A DNA stretch of 64,000 nt from CAYVGO01 sp964450725 (GTDB taxonomy: Bacteria > Bacteroidota > Bacteroidia > Bacteroidales > UBA932), in assembly GCA_964450725.1 (NCBI GenBank), contig CAYVGO010000001.1, positions 57,228 to 121,227 of the forward strand, read 5' to 3'. The position numbers and the translations under genes were made by a program. The notes below the pieces were generated by a model that worked only from the letters and a program-made list of their open reading frames with translations, was not told the origin of the DNA and did no database searches. This document shows positions 8,797-22,300 of the stretch, one piece after another. How positions within the stretch are numbered: position 1 is the stretch's first letter; every line of letters starts with the position of its first letter.

Positions 8797-9034
8797 TTCC
8801 ATCGGGATGCAGCCAAATTTTCTTCCCGATGGAAATTTTTTTTCTTCCCGATGCGGCAAAATTTTCTTCCCGATGAAAATTTTGCCGCATCGGGAAGAAA
8901 ATTTNNNNNNNNNNNNNNNNNNNNNNNNNNNNNNNNNNNNNNNNNNNNNNNNNNNNNNNNNNNNNNNNNNNNNNNNNNNNNNNNNNNNNNNNNNNNNNNN
9001 NNNNGAAAATTTTGCCGCATCGGGAAGAAAATTT
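8797..9034. repeat. Palindromic repeat cluster interrupted by a 100-N scaffold gap
   Basis: Copies of a core CTTCCCGATG / CATCGGGAAG occur in both orientations. The largest structure is a perfect inverted repeat with 27-base arms at 8840-8866 and 8875-8901 and an 8-base loop. The 30 bases at 8875-8904 recur identically at 9005-9034 on the far side of the N run (8905-9004). Two partial copies lie at 8797-8834. The N run is exactly 100 bases, a common placeholder length, so the true number of copies is unknown. No coding sequence is supported here. Confidence 0.85.
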
Positions 9035-9378
9035 AGAGGGCTACTTAATGCAGTATAATCCCCTGTCATTGCCGATTTATTTCCCAATAAAAGCCTTTTA
9101 CAACATATCCTCTTCCTCTCCTCAAAACAGCAGCAGGAAAATTTGAGTATCCTGTGAGTCGTATTGAAAAGAGAAGATATGTCCGCAAATGTACTTGTTG
9201 AAATAAAACAATCTCTCTCTCTTTGACCTTATCAAAAGAATATTTCTAAATGTATGCTAAGAAGGTTAAAGAATCTCGTTTGTTTTCCTTGTCAGGTTTT
9301 TTCTATCTACATTTGCACTGAGACGAATTGAGTTTTCCTCCAAAATATCTTAGCCGAGAAAGAAGTGTTATGTCTATC
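9035..9378. other. Non-coding spacer before the PepSY-like gene
   Basis: AT-rich DNA with no supported gene. A TACATTTGC sequence at 9308-9316, with TTG at 9289-9291, could be a further upstream plus-strand promoter. The spacing (16 bases) is slightly short. No RNA gene was recognised. Confidence 0.35.
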
Positions 9379-9405
9379 TTGACGTAACGTGGATTACTAT
9401 ATTTG
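9379..9405 (+). promoter_or_regulatory. Predicted promoter of the PepSY-like gene
   Basis: TTG at 9379-9381 is followed after 16 bases by TATATTTG at 9398-9405, fitting the -33/-7 pattern of Bacteroidota promoters. This would give a leader of roughly 125 bases before the ATG at 9537. Confidence 0.45.
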
Positions 9406-9536
9406 TATAGAATCTAAAGTGAATTGCTGAAATTTTCGTATAGTCAAGTAGATAAGAATGTCAGGAATAATGACAAGAACAATCTCTACAAAGCCCGAGT
9501 TGTTATCAAATGAATTAATTTTTAAAACTATATACA

Positions 9537-10013
9537 ATGAAATCAAAATTATTTATGAGTTGGAGTTTTCTCCTATTGACATGTTTACTGTGGAATACTA
9601 CTTTTGCTAAAGACTTAAAGGAGGAGCAAGTGCCGGAACCTGTAAAAAAATATGTTACAAAACATTACCCTAAAGCAGATGACGTGGAGTGGGAGTTTGA
9701 CGATGATGATAATCTTTATGAGGCAGAATTTAAAATTAATCATTTGAAAGTCAAGTTGAAACTTACGCCTGCGGGAGCCCTGCATACTTCAAAAGAAGAT
9801 ATGGAGGCTGGTAACTTGTCGAATACTATTGTTGTCTATATACAAAAAAATCACCCCGGTTATCAAATATTGGGGGCGAATAAATATGTACAAAATAATG
9901 TTACTGTTTATGATGTTGGAATCAAAGGAAAAAATTCGTTCGGTCAAACGCGTCATGAGAATCTTTACTTTAACGAACAAGGTCAATCGATAAAAAAACC
10001 AAGTTGGTTATAA
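9537..10013 (+). CDS. Exported PepSY-like protein
   Basis: 158 residues with a clear signal peptide (cleavage expected after NTTFA near residue 24). The mature part has two short repeats of the PepSY-like (DUF2874) type: VPEPVKKYVTKHYPKADDVEWEFDDDDNLYEAEF and, about 70 residues later, LSNTIVVYIQKNHPGYQILGANKY. The family is common in the periplasm of Bacteroidota; its function is not firmly known, although PepSY-type domains are thought to bind or inhibit peptides. It is a monocistronic gene between the repeat region and the giant surface-protein gene, and a bulged hairpin with a T-run follows. Confidence 0.85.
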   Translation: MKSKLFMSWSFLLLTCLLWNTTFAKDLKEEQVPEPVKKYVTKHYPKADDVEWEFDDDDNLYEAEFKINHLKVKLKLTPAGALHTSKEDMEAGNLSNTIVVYIQKNHPGYQILGANKYVQNNVTVYDVGIKGKNSFGQTRHENLYFNEQGQSIKKPSWL

Positions 10014-10026
10014 ATTCAAAAAATCG

Positions 10027-10067
10027 CAGAAAGGTAACAACGCAATCTTTCTGTTACTTCTCTTTTT
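10027..10067 (+). terminator. Possible terminator after the PepSY-like gene
   Basis: AGAAAGGTAACA can pair with TGTTACTTCT with a two-base bulge, followed by CTTTTT. The helix is imperfect, so this is a weaker call than the other terminators. Confidence 0.4.
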
Positions 10068-10272
10068 AGACAGAATGCTAACTTGTGAAGTCGGGAATAT
10101 TTGTCAAGAGTATAGAGAAAGAAACTACAAACAAAGCCAATGCAGAACATGTTTCAGAAAGTGAAATATCCTTTATTGAATATGTAGTGAAAAAGTTGTC
10201 TTTGAGAATAAAAAGAAGATAATCTACAATGAAACTTTGAAGAATTTGCCTCAAGTGTGAGGTGTAAAAAGA
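10068..10272. other. Non-coding spacer
   Basis: Between the PepSY-like gene and the terminator of the giant gene. The only open frame here is antisense to the terminator and has no recognisable features, so nothing is called. Confidence 0.4.
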
Positions 10273-10306
10273 GAAAGGGTGTGCCGTTTGACACACCCTT
10301 TCGTTT
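10273..10306 (-). terminator. Terminator of the giant YDG/MBG gene, bidirectional
   Basis: GAAAGGGTGTG (10273-10283) pairs perfectly with CACACCCTTTC (10292-10302) with an 8-base loop. On the minus strand the hairpin runs into CTTTTTAC, and on the plus strand into GTTTTG. It lies 31 bases beyond the stop of the giant minus-strand gene. Confidence 0.75.
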
Positions 10307-10336
10307 TGCTCTCTTGTTTTAGAGAGCCTCTCCTCT

Positions 10337-13300
10337 TTATGGTTCTCTTATAATGGATATACTTCCTTGATAATTTTTACTTTTACTTCCGGCCATATAG
10401 TGAATAAAGAGTATGTAAGTGCCGCTTGCAAGGTCTTTTCCGTCAAAATCACCGTCATGCATTTCATAATGTCCTAAGCGATACACTACATTGCCCGTTC
10501 GGTTATAAATATATACGGTAGCGTTACTGATGGGCTGATTGTCTTTTGCTAAAAAATTAATGTATAGTCTGTCATTCAAACCGTCTCCGTTAGGGGTTAC
10601 TACATGATTGTTTTTCTCCGGCTGATTGAAGTCAGTTCTGAAACGTGCATAAAGGGTCATCGTTTGTTGTGTAGTAAATAGTGTATCGGTCGGATTTACC
10701 ACTTCTCCCTCTTCGTTATACCATCCTACAAGAGGATAATTCATATAACGTACATCGGGGAATTTTTGATAGGGATCACCATATTGAACAGTATCCACCG
10801 TATAAGCAGCCGTTCCCTCTGCTCCGTCAAAATAGACTTTGATGTATGGTCTACTCCATTTTGCATATAATGTGATGTCTCTGTATACTTCTTCTGTCTC
10901 AAAATCCCAAATTTCTGTCAGTTCCGCATCTTTATACCAATACTCAAGCAAATATCGATATTTCGTTGGGTCTTGTGGTATTTGTATTTTTGCTCCCTTT
11001 TCAATTTTCATATTTGCTACCGCCGTTCCTCCGTTACTTTCAAAGGTAACCGTATAAACTTGGGGTTTAATTTTGTACGTTGTAGTTCTGGATTCTCCAT
11101 AATATCCTATACCGGTGATTGTTACTGTTACCGTTCCGATATTTACCACATCATTGGAATAGGAGAGCGTGTAATCTACTCCTTCCGACAATACGGTTGT
11201 ACCGTCTTTTACGATTGGGTTTTCTTTATGCTCAAGTCCGTCATAAAAAACATCGGCAGGAGGTGTAACGGCAATCGTATTATTCTTTAAAGACTTACCG
11301 ATAGTTAGTGTTCCATTCACATAAGTAATAGTGTAATTTTCCACATTGAATGTCCCTCCCGTAGGATTACTGATTCCAATAGGATAACTACCTTGTGCAG
11401 CCGTTGTTGATCCAAATTGGCTGCAAGTTAGTGTCACTTTATCTATAGTTTCACCATTCTTTAAGCCTGTGGCAGTAAACTCAGTACCTGTAGGTCTTAT
11501 TACTTTACCCATTAATTTGTTCAGGTCGTTTGCCGTAATCGTCAATGGTGCTTTGGTAATACTTCCGATTTGTTCTAAAGTAATTACATAATTACTTGCG
11601 ATGGCTCCTCCCGAGTAACTGTAGGTTGGAGTACCATTTGTGGTTATCAACGTATTAGTATGTGCATTGACATTGGTGTATTGAGCGTTTGTTAATGCGG
11701 TCAGAGTAATGATTTGTCCGTTCACAAGTCCGCTTGTAATATCATTCCAAGATGTTGTCGCCATTTCATCTAAAGATAAAGTGGTTGTTCCGTCATAAGG
11801 TTTACTTACGGTTGATGTGAGTGTTATCTCTTTAGGAAGAATAGTAAACTGAGTAACGAATGTTCCCGTATATCCGTTTGTACCCATAACAATAACCGTA
11901 GCATCTGTTCCTGCATTGATATTATTACTGTAAGCAACCGTATAATCCGTATTCGGCAGTACGACTCCTGCATTGTTTCTTACTGTTACTTCTGGTCTTT
12001 GAGCAGTACCATTGTAGGTTACAAACGGAATAGGGTCTATGGAGAGTGATCCCACAGAAGGCGTAACGGTTAAATGTGCACTTGTATAAGTCATTACATA
12101 ATTATTTCCCGCACTCAAAGTTCCTTGATTGATGAGGTAAGTTCCCAATTCTTCACCTGCCGCACGCTGCAATGTACCTGTCAATGAATTACCGGCAATA
12201 AGGGGATTGGGTGTATAACTATAAGTTAAAGTAGGGTCAGCATCACCAAACGCCTTTGTTTGCGGGGTGGCTACTATAATTACTGATGCTTTTTCTATTG
12301 TCCAGGGTAATGTTAATACCGTGGTTGTCCCATCAGCCCATTGATAATTGTTAGTGCTGATAAGTGTAACCGTTGCATTGTAACTGCCCGCGTTGGTTTG
12401 TGAATTCCCGGTAATGGTGTAAGCAGCATTGGTAGGAATTGTCGGACTTTGCGCCGAACCGTTGTAAGTTAATGTACCCATTACGGTGGGTTTGGTAATT
12501 CTTAAAGCCGTAATCATTCCGGTTAAACTTGAAGGTTGTGTAATTGTGTAATTACTAGCTATAGCATTTCCACCAATCATCGAAAAGGTTCCGGTATAAC
12601 TGATAGATTTTCCGGTACCTACATTGGCATTATTGTAAGTTGCCGTTACACCAAAGGTATTTACAGTGGATGCCTCTCCGGCTACTAATCCTGCAAACGA
12701 CAATGTTCCAAAAGCAGTTACGTTATCATTAGCATCATAAACCTTTGTAATATTAAACCCTGTAACCGTGATTGTTTTAGGATTTATGGTGAAGTTTGCC
12801 GATGCTGATGCTCCGATGTATCCGTTGGTTCCTGTAACATTAACAGTGGCAATTCCGGCATTAGTATTATATAAGTATGTTACGGTATAATCAGTGTTTA
12901 CAACCAAAGTTCTTCCACCGCTTTTTACAACTACGGTGGGAGTTTGAGGTGATCCGTTATAGGTTAGCACTGCGCTAATCGGCTCTATGGTGAGTGAACT
13001 TGTTGATGGCGTGATAATTCCTGTAATGCCTGTCGGTGAAATAATATCATAGTTGCTTGCAATAAATCCACCAGTACCAGCCGTAGCAGTAATTACCCCC
13101 AATGTAATGGTTTTTCCTGTCCCTACGGTTGCATCATTGTACGTTGAAGCGGCAATAGTCACAGTTGCCATTTCAGCACCCACCAATCCATTAAACACAG
13201 GAGTCCCAAAATTGTTCACCGTATTGTTTCCGTCATATACTTTGGAGATATTAAAGCCATTTACGGTCAATGATTTTGTTGTAATTATTCCTATAATTCC

Positions 13301-16300
13301 TGTAGGTTGTGTAATTACGTAATTGCTGGCTATAGCACTTCCTCCTGTCATGGTAACAGTTCCCAACGTAATGGCTTTGCCGGTTCCTACTTCTTTGGTA
13401 TCATAAGTAGAAGTACCGGTATTGACAGTGGCCGTTTCAGCACCCACCAAACCATTAAATGAAGGTGATCCAAAATTAGTCACTGTTGTGGTACCATCAT
13501 ACACTTTGGTGATACTGTACCCTGTGACAGTAACAGGTTTTGGGTTAATCGTAAAGTTTGCGTTACCAAAGGCTCCGGCATAACCACCGACTCCGGTAAC
13601 ATTGACCACCGCAGTACCAGCATTGGTATTGTTATTTATTGTAACAGTATAGTCAGTGTTTGCCGTTAATACAGTAGTTCCGCTTTTTACAACGATTGTT
13701 GGATTTTGTGCAGACCCTGTGTAGGTTACTGCAGCAATAGGATTTATGGTAAGTGCACCCATAGAACTTGTGATTGAACCGGTAATGCCTATAGGCTGTA
13801 TAATGTTATAATTAATTGCCATTGCGCTACCACCGGTCATTGTAACAATCCCCATGGTAATTGGCTTACTTCCTCCTACGGTTGCATCATTATAAGTTGA
13901 AGCCGCAATAGTAACCGTCGCATTTTCAGAACCGATAAATCCACTAAAGGCAGGTGAACCAAAATTTGTCACCGTATTATTTCCATCGTAAACTTTAGTA
14001 ATATTAAACCCATTTACACTTAACGGAGCCTTATGGATAGCGCCAGTAGTAATAGTAAATGTAATATTGTAATTTCCTGAATTAAGCCCGGTCCAAGTTT
14101 TAGTTCCTTGTGCCGACAGTGCCGTTGGCGTATGGTAATTGGCATTGGTGTAAGTCGCGCCAGAGAGTACACTTAGAGTTAATACGTCTCCACTAATAAT
14201 ATTAGTATTATCAGCATTTGTCCAAGATGTTTTAGCTAAATTAGCCATTGTTACCCCATTATTACCGTCGTAAACCTTAGAAGCCGTAGTTGTAAGTGTT
14301 ATTGCTTTAGGTAGAATGGTAAAGGTGGCGGAGCCCGATGCTCCTATATATGTGCCAGTACCGGTAACATTTACAATTGCCGTATTCGTGCCGGCACTGA
14401 TGTTGTTGGTATATGACACCGTGTAATCCGTTCCGGCAATCAAGGTTGTTGCTCCATTTTTCACAACGATAGATGGAGTTTGTGGTAATCCGTTGTAGGT
14501 TACATCTGCAATTGCATCAATGCTAAGAGAACCGGCAGAAGGTATTATCGTGAGGTTTGCTCCGGTATAAACAATGGTATAGTTATTTCCGGCACTTAAT
14601 GTTCCGATATTGATAGGATAAGAACCTGCAGTTTCTCCGGGGATACGTGCCAATGCTCCGGTAAACGTATTTCCTGTAATCAATGAAGAAGGAACACTGG
14701 TGTAAGTGAATACAGGCTCTGTCGCTCCAAAGATTTTTGATTTAGCATCAACAATGACTTGTACAGTGGCTTTATTGATAGCCCCAGTAGTAATTGTAAA
14801 TGTAATATTGTAATTGCCGAAATTCACACCCGCCCATGTTATAGCCCCTTGATTAGACAGTGCTGTTGCGGTGTGGTAATTGGCATTGGTATAAGTAGCC
14901 CCCGTAAGGTTACTTAATGTAAATACATCTCCGTTAATAATATTAGCATTGTCAGCATTTGTCCAAGACGTTTTATCCAGATTTGTAAGTGTAACCATAT
15001 TATTTCCATCATACACTTTTGCAGCCGTTGTCGTAAGCGTTATATCTTTCGCCGTGATACTACCTGTAATGTCAAAAGTTATGATATAGTTGGTAGAATT
15101 TGTAAACGATGATGTTCCTTTGGTGGTGATTAACGTGGGGGCATGAATGTTTGCATTGATGTATTGTGCTCCCGTTAAAGTCGCTAAAGTAACAGTTTGT
15201 CCGGTAATAATACCATTGGTACCCGTCCAACTTTTAGTAGTTACATCGTCAATAGATAATGTATTATTGCCATTGTAAACTTTGGTTGCCGTGCTGGTAA
15301 GCGTTATCGGCTTAGCGGTGATACTACCGGTAATATTTAAAGTAACAACATAGTTCCCTGCTCCTGTAAATGTGGATGTTCCTTTCGTTGTAATTAAAGT
15401 ACTTCCATGGACGTTTGCATTAGTGTATTGTGCACCCGTTAATGTGTTTAATGTAATGGTTTCTCCTCCTACAATACCTCCAGTTGTACCCGTCCAACTC
15501 GTGGTGGCCATTTCTGCCAATGCCAATGAGTTGTTACCATCATACACTTTGGTAGCCGTACTGGTAAGTGTTACCGGTTTTGCGGTAATATTACCGGTGA
15601 TATTTAATGTAATGGTATAATTATTTGCCGCAGCACCGTTGGTGTAACTATAGGTGGGTGTACCGGGAATCGCCGCTAATGAACTATGTACATTGGTTAA
15701 GTTATAGGTTGTTCCTCCTAATGTTGTCAAGGTAATGGTTTGCGTGGCAATAAGACCTCCTGTCCCTGTCCATGTTGTGGTGCTAAGATCACTGATATTA
15801 ATGATATTATTTCCATCATAAACTTTTGTTGCTGTACTTGTAATTGTTACTGCTTTTGGATTAATGGTAAATGATGATGACCCCAATGCTCCGGCATAAC
15901 CATTGATTCCATTCACTGTCACTGAAGCCACTCCTGCATTGGTATTGTTACTGTATGAAATAGTATAATCAGTATTCAAAGTTAATATGGTTCCTCCGGC
16001 ATTTTTAACAACTACCGTGGGAGTTTGTGCCGAGCCGTTATAGGTAACAGCCGTTATAGGATCTATCGTAAGTGCACCTCCGGCCGCGATGATGGTTAAA
16101 TCGGCACCCGTATAAGTAATTGCATAATTATTACCGGCACTTAACGTCCCTATACTGATAGGATAACTTCCCACGTTGGTTCCGGCTGTACGACTCAAAG
16201 TACCTGTAAATGAATTACCTGTAATTAAAGGATTGGGAGTATAAACATATGTAAAAGTTGGGTCAGAAGAACCGTAGACTTTAGTCTGCGGTAACGCATT

Positions 16301-19300
16301 AACATATACTGTGGCTTTACTGATAGCCCCTGTCGTAATGGTAAATGTAATATTGTAATTTAAGTTAGTTCCTGTCCAAGTTTTGAGACCTTGTGCAGCA
16401 AGTGCTGTTGCCGTATGGTAATTGGCATTGGCATAAGTAGCGCCCGATAGTGCACTTAGGGTCAGCATGTCTCCACTGATAATATTGGTATTGTCAGCAT
16501 TTGTCCATGAGGTTTTAGCCAAATTAGCAAGTTCAACCACATTGTTGCCGTCGTAAACTTTGGTTGCCGTGGTAGAAAGTGTTATTGCTTTGGGGTTGAT
16601 AGTACCAGAGACATTCAATGTAATGTTATAGTTGCCGGCATCAGCACCATTACTATAACTATATGTAGGTGCTCCTCCTGTGGTTGGTAATGTATTGTGA
16701 ACATTGGCAGAATTATAAGTAGATCCGGTTAAAGCGTTCAGTGCAATGACTTGTCCGCTGACAATACCTCCGGTTGGACCTGTCCAACTTTTTGAACCTG
16801 CAGGGATTTCAGCAAAAGTTAATGCGTTGCTTCCATCGTAAGTTTTAGATGCAGTACTTGTGAGTGTTATTGGTTTGGGTGTAATATTTCCTGTAATATT
16901 TAATGTAATGGTATAATTTGCAAGTGCTGTGGCACTGGCTCCATGAGTATAGGTTGGTGTACCTGTGTTGGTTATTAAGGTGGTGGGATGAGCGTTTGCA
17001 GAAGTATATTGCGCTCCGGTTAATCCTGTCAGGGTAATAACTTCAGAACCAACAATTCCTCCTATAGGTCCCGCCCAACTGTTAGGAAGAACATTGGCAA
17101 GCGATAATGTATTATTTCCGTCATACACTTTCGAAGCGGTGGTGCTAAGAGTGATTGCCTTAGGACTAATTACCAGGGTAATGTTTGCCGTTGCCGTAGA
17201 AGTATTTGCGTCGATTACTTTAATGCTTAAGTTGTAAGTTCCGGCATTGGCCGTCACCGTTGGTGCTGTTAATACACCTGCATTCGATAAGGTAAATCCT
17301 GTGGGTAAACTTCCGGATGCTAGAGAAAATGTATAGGAACCAGACCCCGATGTGGCAACAATATTATATGAGTAACCGGTGTTGCCATAGATTGTTGGGG
17401 TGGCTGTTTGAGCCGTCAAGGTAACGGGGGTTACAGTCCATACAGCATAAAGATTCAAGATACCGTTTGGAGTAGTAAAAGTACTATGATCCATGGCATG
17501 TAAGTCACTGTAAACCACTGCTCCGGCAGCAGAGGTTGCCCATCCTATAAAGACGTACCCTGCACGTGTAAATGTGTTGGCAGATAATGGCGTTGTGGCT
17601 GTAGAACTAAATGAGAGTAGTTGATCCGTCATTGTTCCCGAGCCTGCATTGGAATTAAACCTTACCGTATAAACTTTGGGAACAATGGTATAGGACGAAC
17701 CTATTTCAGTCCAATGTCCATTACCGTCTGTAGATTTTACATAATATGTTCCCGGAGTTGTCGGATTAGCAACAGTAGTCGTAAAAGTTCCATCTGAATA
17801 GGCTGTAGTTGTCCAAACGCCAGCTGGTGTACGGGAGTCTGAGGTGGCGTCAGTAGCAGAGGGTTTTCGTGTTGTAGCATTGTAAACAAATGAAATAAAA
17901 TCATAGGTTACAGAGCGTACTGCAATGTCGGTTTGTTCGTAAGCACCAATATCTACCTTGCCAACACCATTCGCTCCAAGGAAGATGCGAGGGTTGCCGG
18001 CAAGGTCAGTTGTGTCAGCAACAGGAGACCATATTGTACTTGCACCACGATTAATAAGGGGTGAGGTCGGTGTTAATGTCCAGTCCGAATTTACTGCCCA
18101 CCTTGTAGCATTTGCTGTAGCGGTTACGGTTGGTATTACAAAATTTGGACCTGCCACATGACCATTAATTGGATTAAGATTATAAACATTGCCTCCGGAA
18201 ACTCCAACGCCTTCCAAAGCACATCCTTCGGCGATGCTTACACCAATTGCCGTATTGATGTTCGAACCTTGTTTGTTACCCCAAATGATGGTATTTCGAA
18301 TCGTCCGGTAATTAGTATTTGACGATGCGCCGGCAATTCCTCCGGAAGAAGCCGTTGTAGACGCAAAATTATTAACCACCGTAGAATTCCGCATATTCAT
18401 ATAATATCCGGTACTAACAATTAACACACCACCTCCTTGTCCGGCACGATTATTGGCAATTAAACAGTTTTCAATTACATTGGTCGTTGCTGATCCGGCG
18501 GTATTAATACAGATACCTCCTCCCCACTGCGTGGCTGCATTACTGATCGTACCAACTGCATTTCCGGCAATAATACAGCTTGCAATTTTATTAAAAGATC
18601 CACCAGCATAAATTCCGCCACCGGCAGAAGTTGTACCCGTCAGAGAGTTTTCTGTAATTTTACAACCTGTAATGGTCGCATTTGATCCTCCAAGCCAAAG
18701 GCCACCACCATTTACACTTGCTATATTTTGGAACAAATCTGTAGCCATAATGTTCACATCTGTAGCCTCGGAATAAATTCCACCACCGTTACTAGCATCA
18801 TTATTTGTAATTTTACATCCTTTGACTACAGATCTGGTTCCCGAGAGGTATAGTCCTCCTCCCGTACCATCAGGTGCAGAATTGCCATCAATTATACAAT
18901 TCTCAATGTTTACCGTTGATACTGCATAAATACCTGCACCGCGATAATTTCCTGCAATGTTACCTCCGGTAATGGTTAAACCGTTTATTGTTACGGTACC
19001 TCCAGCTGCCGAAATGTACAAAACGCGATTTTGTGGTCCTGGTGTTCCCGTTTGTTTTATAGTCGTTACATTCGTTTCCGGATTTCTCGGAGGAGTTGTT
19101 GCAGTTGCAGTTGTTCCGGTTTCTCCACCAACAAAACCGCCATAAATATTAACTCCGGGGTTGGTAATTGTTTGTTCTACGGTAATATTATGCTCTCCTT
19201 GTGCTATCCATACTTCAGTTACCCCTACATCGCTCGCTAAACGGCCAATTTGTGTACCATCGCCGGCGTTTGCCCACGATGAACCGGTTTTGTTTCCAGC

Positions 19301-22300
19301 TCCTGTTAATGTTATGTAACGAATGGTTCCGGTCCAATAAGCATAAATAGTATCATTACCCACTATATCCCATGGGTTAACACCAACCATAGCAGAATTA
19401 TAATATTGTGTACCTTCACCGTTAGGAGAAGCATAATACCCGGCAAAAAGATAGCCGGGACGTGTAGGTGCTGTGGTCGATGACATTAATGCGCCATAGT
19501 ATGTTGCAGGCAGAGAAGATGCTCCTCCTGTACCATTTTGTTTGTCTAATGTTACGGTATAAGTCAATGGTATCCATCGAGCATAAAGAGTTGTGATAGA
19601 AGCGATATTCCAAGTTCTGGAACTTGTCATACTGGCTGTATAATATTGAGTACCTCCGGTAGCAGCATTTGTATCATAATAACCGGCAAATGTGTATCCC
19701 TGTAGTGTTGGTGGTGTAGATGGTGATGGGATGGGCATCGCGGCATCATAAGTAGCAGTTACTGTCGCTGCAGGTATCGAAGGAGTACCTATCAACGCAT
19801 CGCCATTGGAACTAATTGTGTTGCCACTAAAGAGTACAGTATAAGTATTTACTGTCCATTGTGCATAAAGTGTTGTATTGCCCCCTTTATCCCAGTTTTG
19901 GGTACCTGCCATACTGGCCGTATAATATTGCGTGCCTCCTGTTGCTGCATCAAAGTAACCTTGAAAGGTATAGCCGGGTCGAGTAGGTGCTGTAACCGCA
20001 GCAGGCATTGGCATACCAACTGTCGCAGATACGGTTGCCGGAGTACCGGTCGAAGCACCGGATCCATTTGCATTAAATGCTATAGTATGAGACTGTGCTG
20101 TCCAACGGGCATAAAGCACCGCTCCCGATGTTTTATTCCATGTTCTGGCACTTGCCATGCTGGAAGTATAATATTGTGTACCCCCTGTTGCCGCAGGTGT
20201 ATCATAGTAACCATTAAAAGTATAACCTGTAAGTGTTGGAATTGTCGTCGCAGGCATCGCTAAACCATAAGTGGCATCTAAAGTGGCATCGGGTATATTC
20301 GGCGCTCCTACCAATGGAACTCCATTACTACTAATAGAGTTACCACTATAAACTATGGCATAAGGTATTGCAGTCCATTTAGCGTAAAGTGTTAACGTAC
20401 CATTTTGCGTAGCATAAGTGTCGTGTACCATTGAGTGTTGATTGTTATAAACCACCGGTCCGGATGCTGTTGTAGCCCAGCCATCAAAAGTGTAACCCGT
20501 TCTTAAAAATGTATTCGTCTTTAATACTTGTGCCGCACTACTCCCAAATGAAAATATTTGAGGAGTCATTGTACCGGTGCCGCCATTAGTATTAAATGCC
20601 ACTGTATAAACTTTTGGAACAATGGTATAACTTCCACCGCTCTCTGTCCAGTGTCCGTTAGTATCCACAAATTTGCTATAATAAGTAGCAGGAATGATAG
20701 GTGAAGGAACAAGGGTAGTGTAATTTGCATCAGAATAAACGGCAATTTCTCCCCAGTTTCCTACAGGTAACCGGTTGTCAGAAGTATTATCTACTGCCGT
20801 AGTTTCCGGTGCCTGCACGGTAGCATTGTAAACAAACGAAGTGGTACCTGAAAAAGTGATGGCGCGTATTGCTTTTTGGGTTTGTTCGTAGGCTCCAATG
20901 TCAATAATACCATCAGTTCTTCCCGACGGATTCCAAATACGTGTATTGCCGGCCACATCTTTTGGTGAAAGTACACCAATATTAGTACCCCGATTAATGA
21001 GTGGAGAAGTGGGCTTTAGCGACCAATTTGCCGTTCTCCAATCAGGTGTAACACTAAGTGTTGTGATGGGCGCAACAAATTCTGGATCAGTAGAGGTCAA
21101 CACAATATTATTTTCAACAGTTGTTACATAGCCTGAACCCACAGGGTCGATAACACTCCCTACACCTTCCGCAGTAAAAATTGTTCCCGTTCCTTCGATG
21201 GCGCAGTTTATCAAACTTGAAGATATGTGATTTCTACAATTATATTGTTGATTAACACCAGAAAGGGCATCACATCGATTGCCCCAGATTAGCGTATTTT
21301 TATACATAGTACCCATACCTGAAGCCGGAGATATCCCTGATGCTTTATTGTTATTTCCTGTGTTACTGCTAAGTTGGGAAGTTCTGTTCTTTACTACAGT
21401 ACAGTTAATAATATTGATTGTAGATACCGTGATTCCTCCAGTAACTGAATTAGCAGTACCAAAACCTCCTCCATAATTCTGAGCATAATTATTAGATAAA
21501 ATAGTATTTACAATATCTAAAGGAGTTTCCGGTCCTCGAGAAAAAATTCCACCACCGATACCGTTGTTGCTAGCAGCCTGATTGTTGGCAATCCAACAAT
21601 TTTCAATAAAACTTCTATCTATTCGATTGTTGGCACCATCATCAATAGCAATTCCTCCACCCCCAGCAGAACTAATATTAGAGTGAATATAACAGTTACT
21701 AATTGTAATGGATCTTCGACTCCAAATACCGCCTCCGTATGCGCTATTATTAAGAAAGCCTCCTGTAATTGTTAAACCATCTATTACGGCGTCGGCAACA
21801 GACACATAAAACACTCGATTGGTAACTGAAGTTGTACCGGTTTGCCTAATGGTTGTTTCATTGGTAGAGTGGATAAGCGATAGATCTCGATCACTTAAAG
21901 CGTATTCTGTTCCAGAAAAACCACCATAAATTTTTTTGGGAGTTGAAACCTCTAATTGAGCAGTAATATTGTAAGTGCCTTTAGCGATATAAATCACAGA
22001 AGTATTTGTATCGCTAATCATCGCTTGCAGTTCATCTGCCGAAGCGGCATTATCCCAAGTTAATCCGGATTTTGTACCTGCTCCGCTTTCAGTTACATAG
22101 CGCACATTAGAAAACTCAAATGCACCCAAGTCAACTTTACCATTTATTATTCGGGCATCGCCATTTAAATCTACATCACTATTTGTCCAAGTACTATTTG
22201 TGCCGGCATCAATACGAGGAGAACTTAACTGTAATGACCAGTCGTATGTTTGCCAATCAGAAATAATACCGGTTCCGGCAGGCGGATTCTTAAATTCAGA

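Noticed and set aside
8797..9034. CRISPR-like array at the gap
   Set aside because: The units are palindromes in both orientations with no spacers of constant length, and no cas genes are near.
8748..9087. Open frames across the N run
   Set aside because: They consist of unknown residues and repeat-derived sequence.
13053..21476. Several plus-strand open frames inside the giant minus-strand gene
   Set aside because: They are antisense shadows of a highly repetitive sequence and begin and end without signals.
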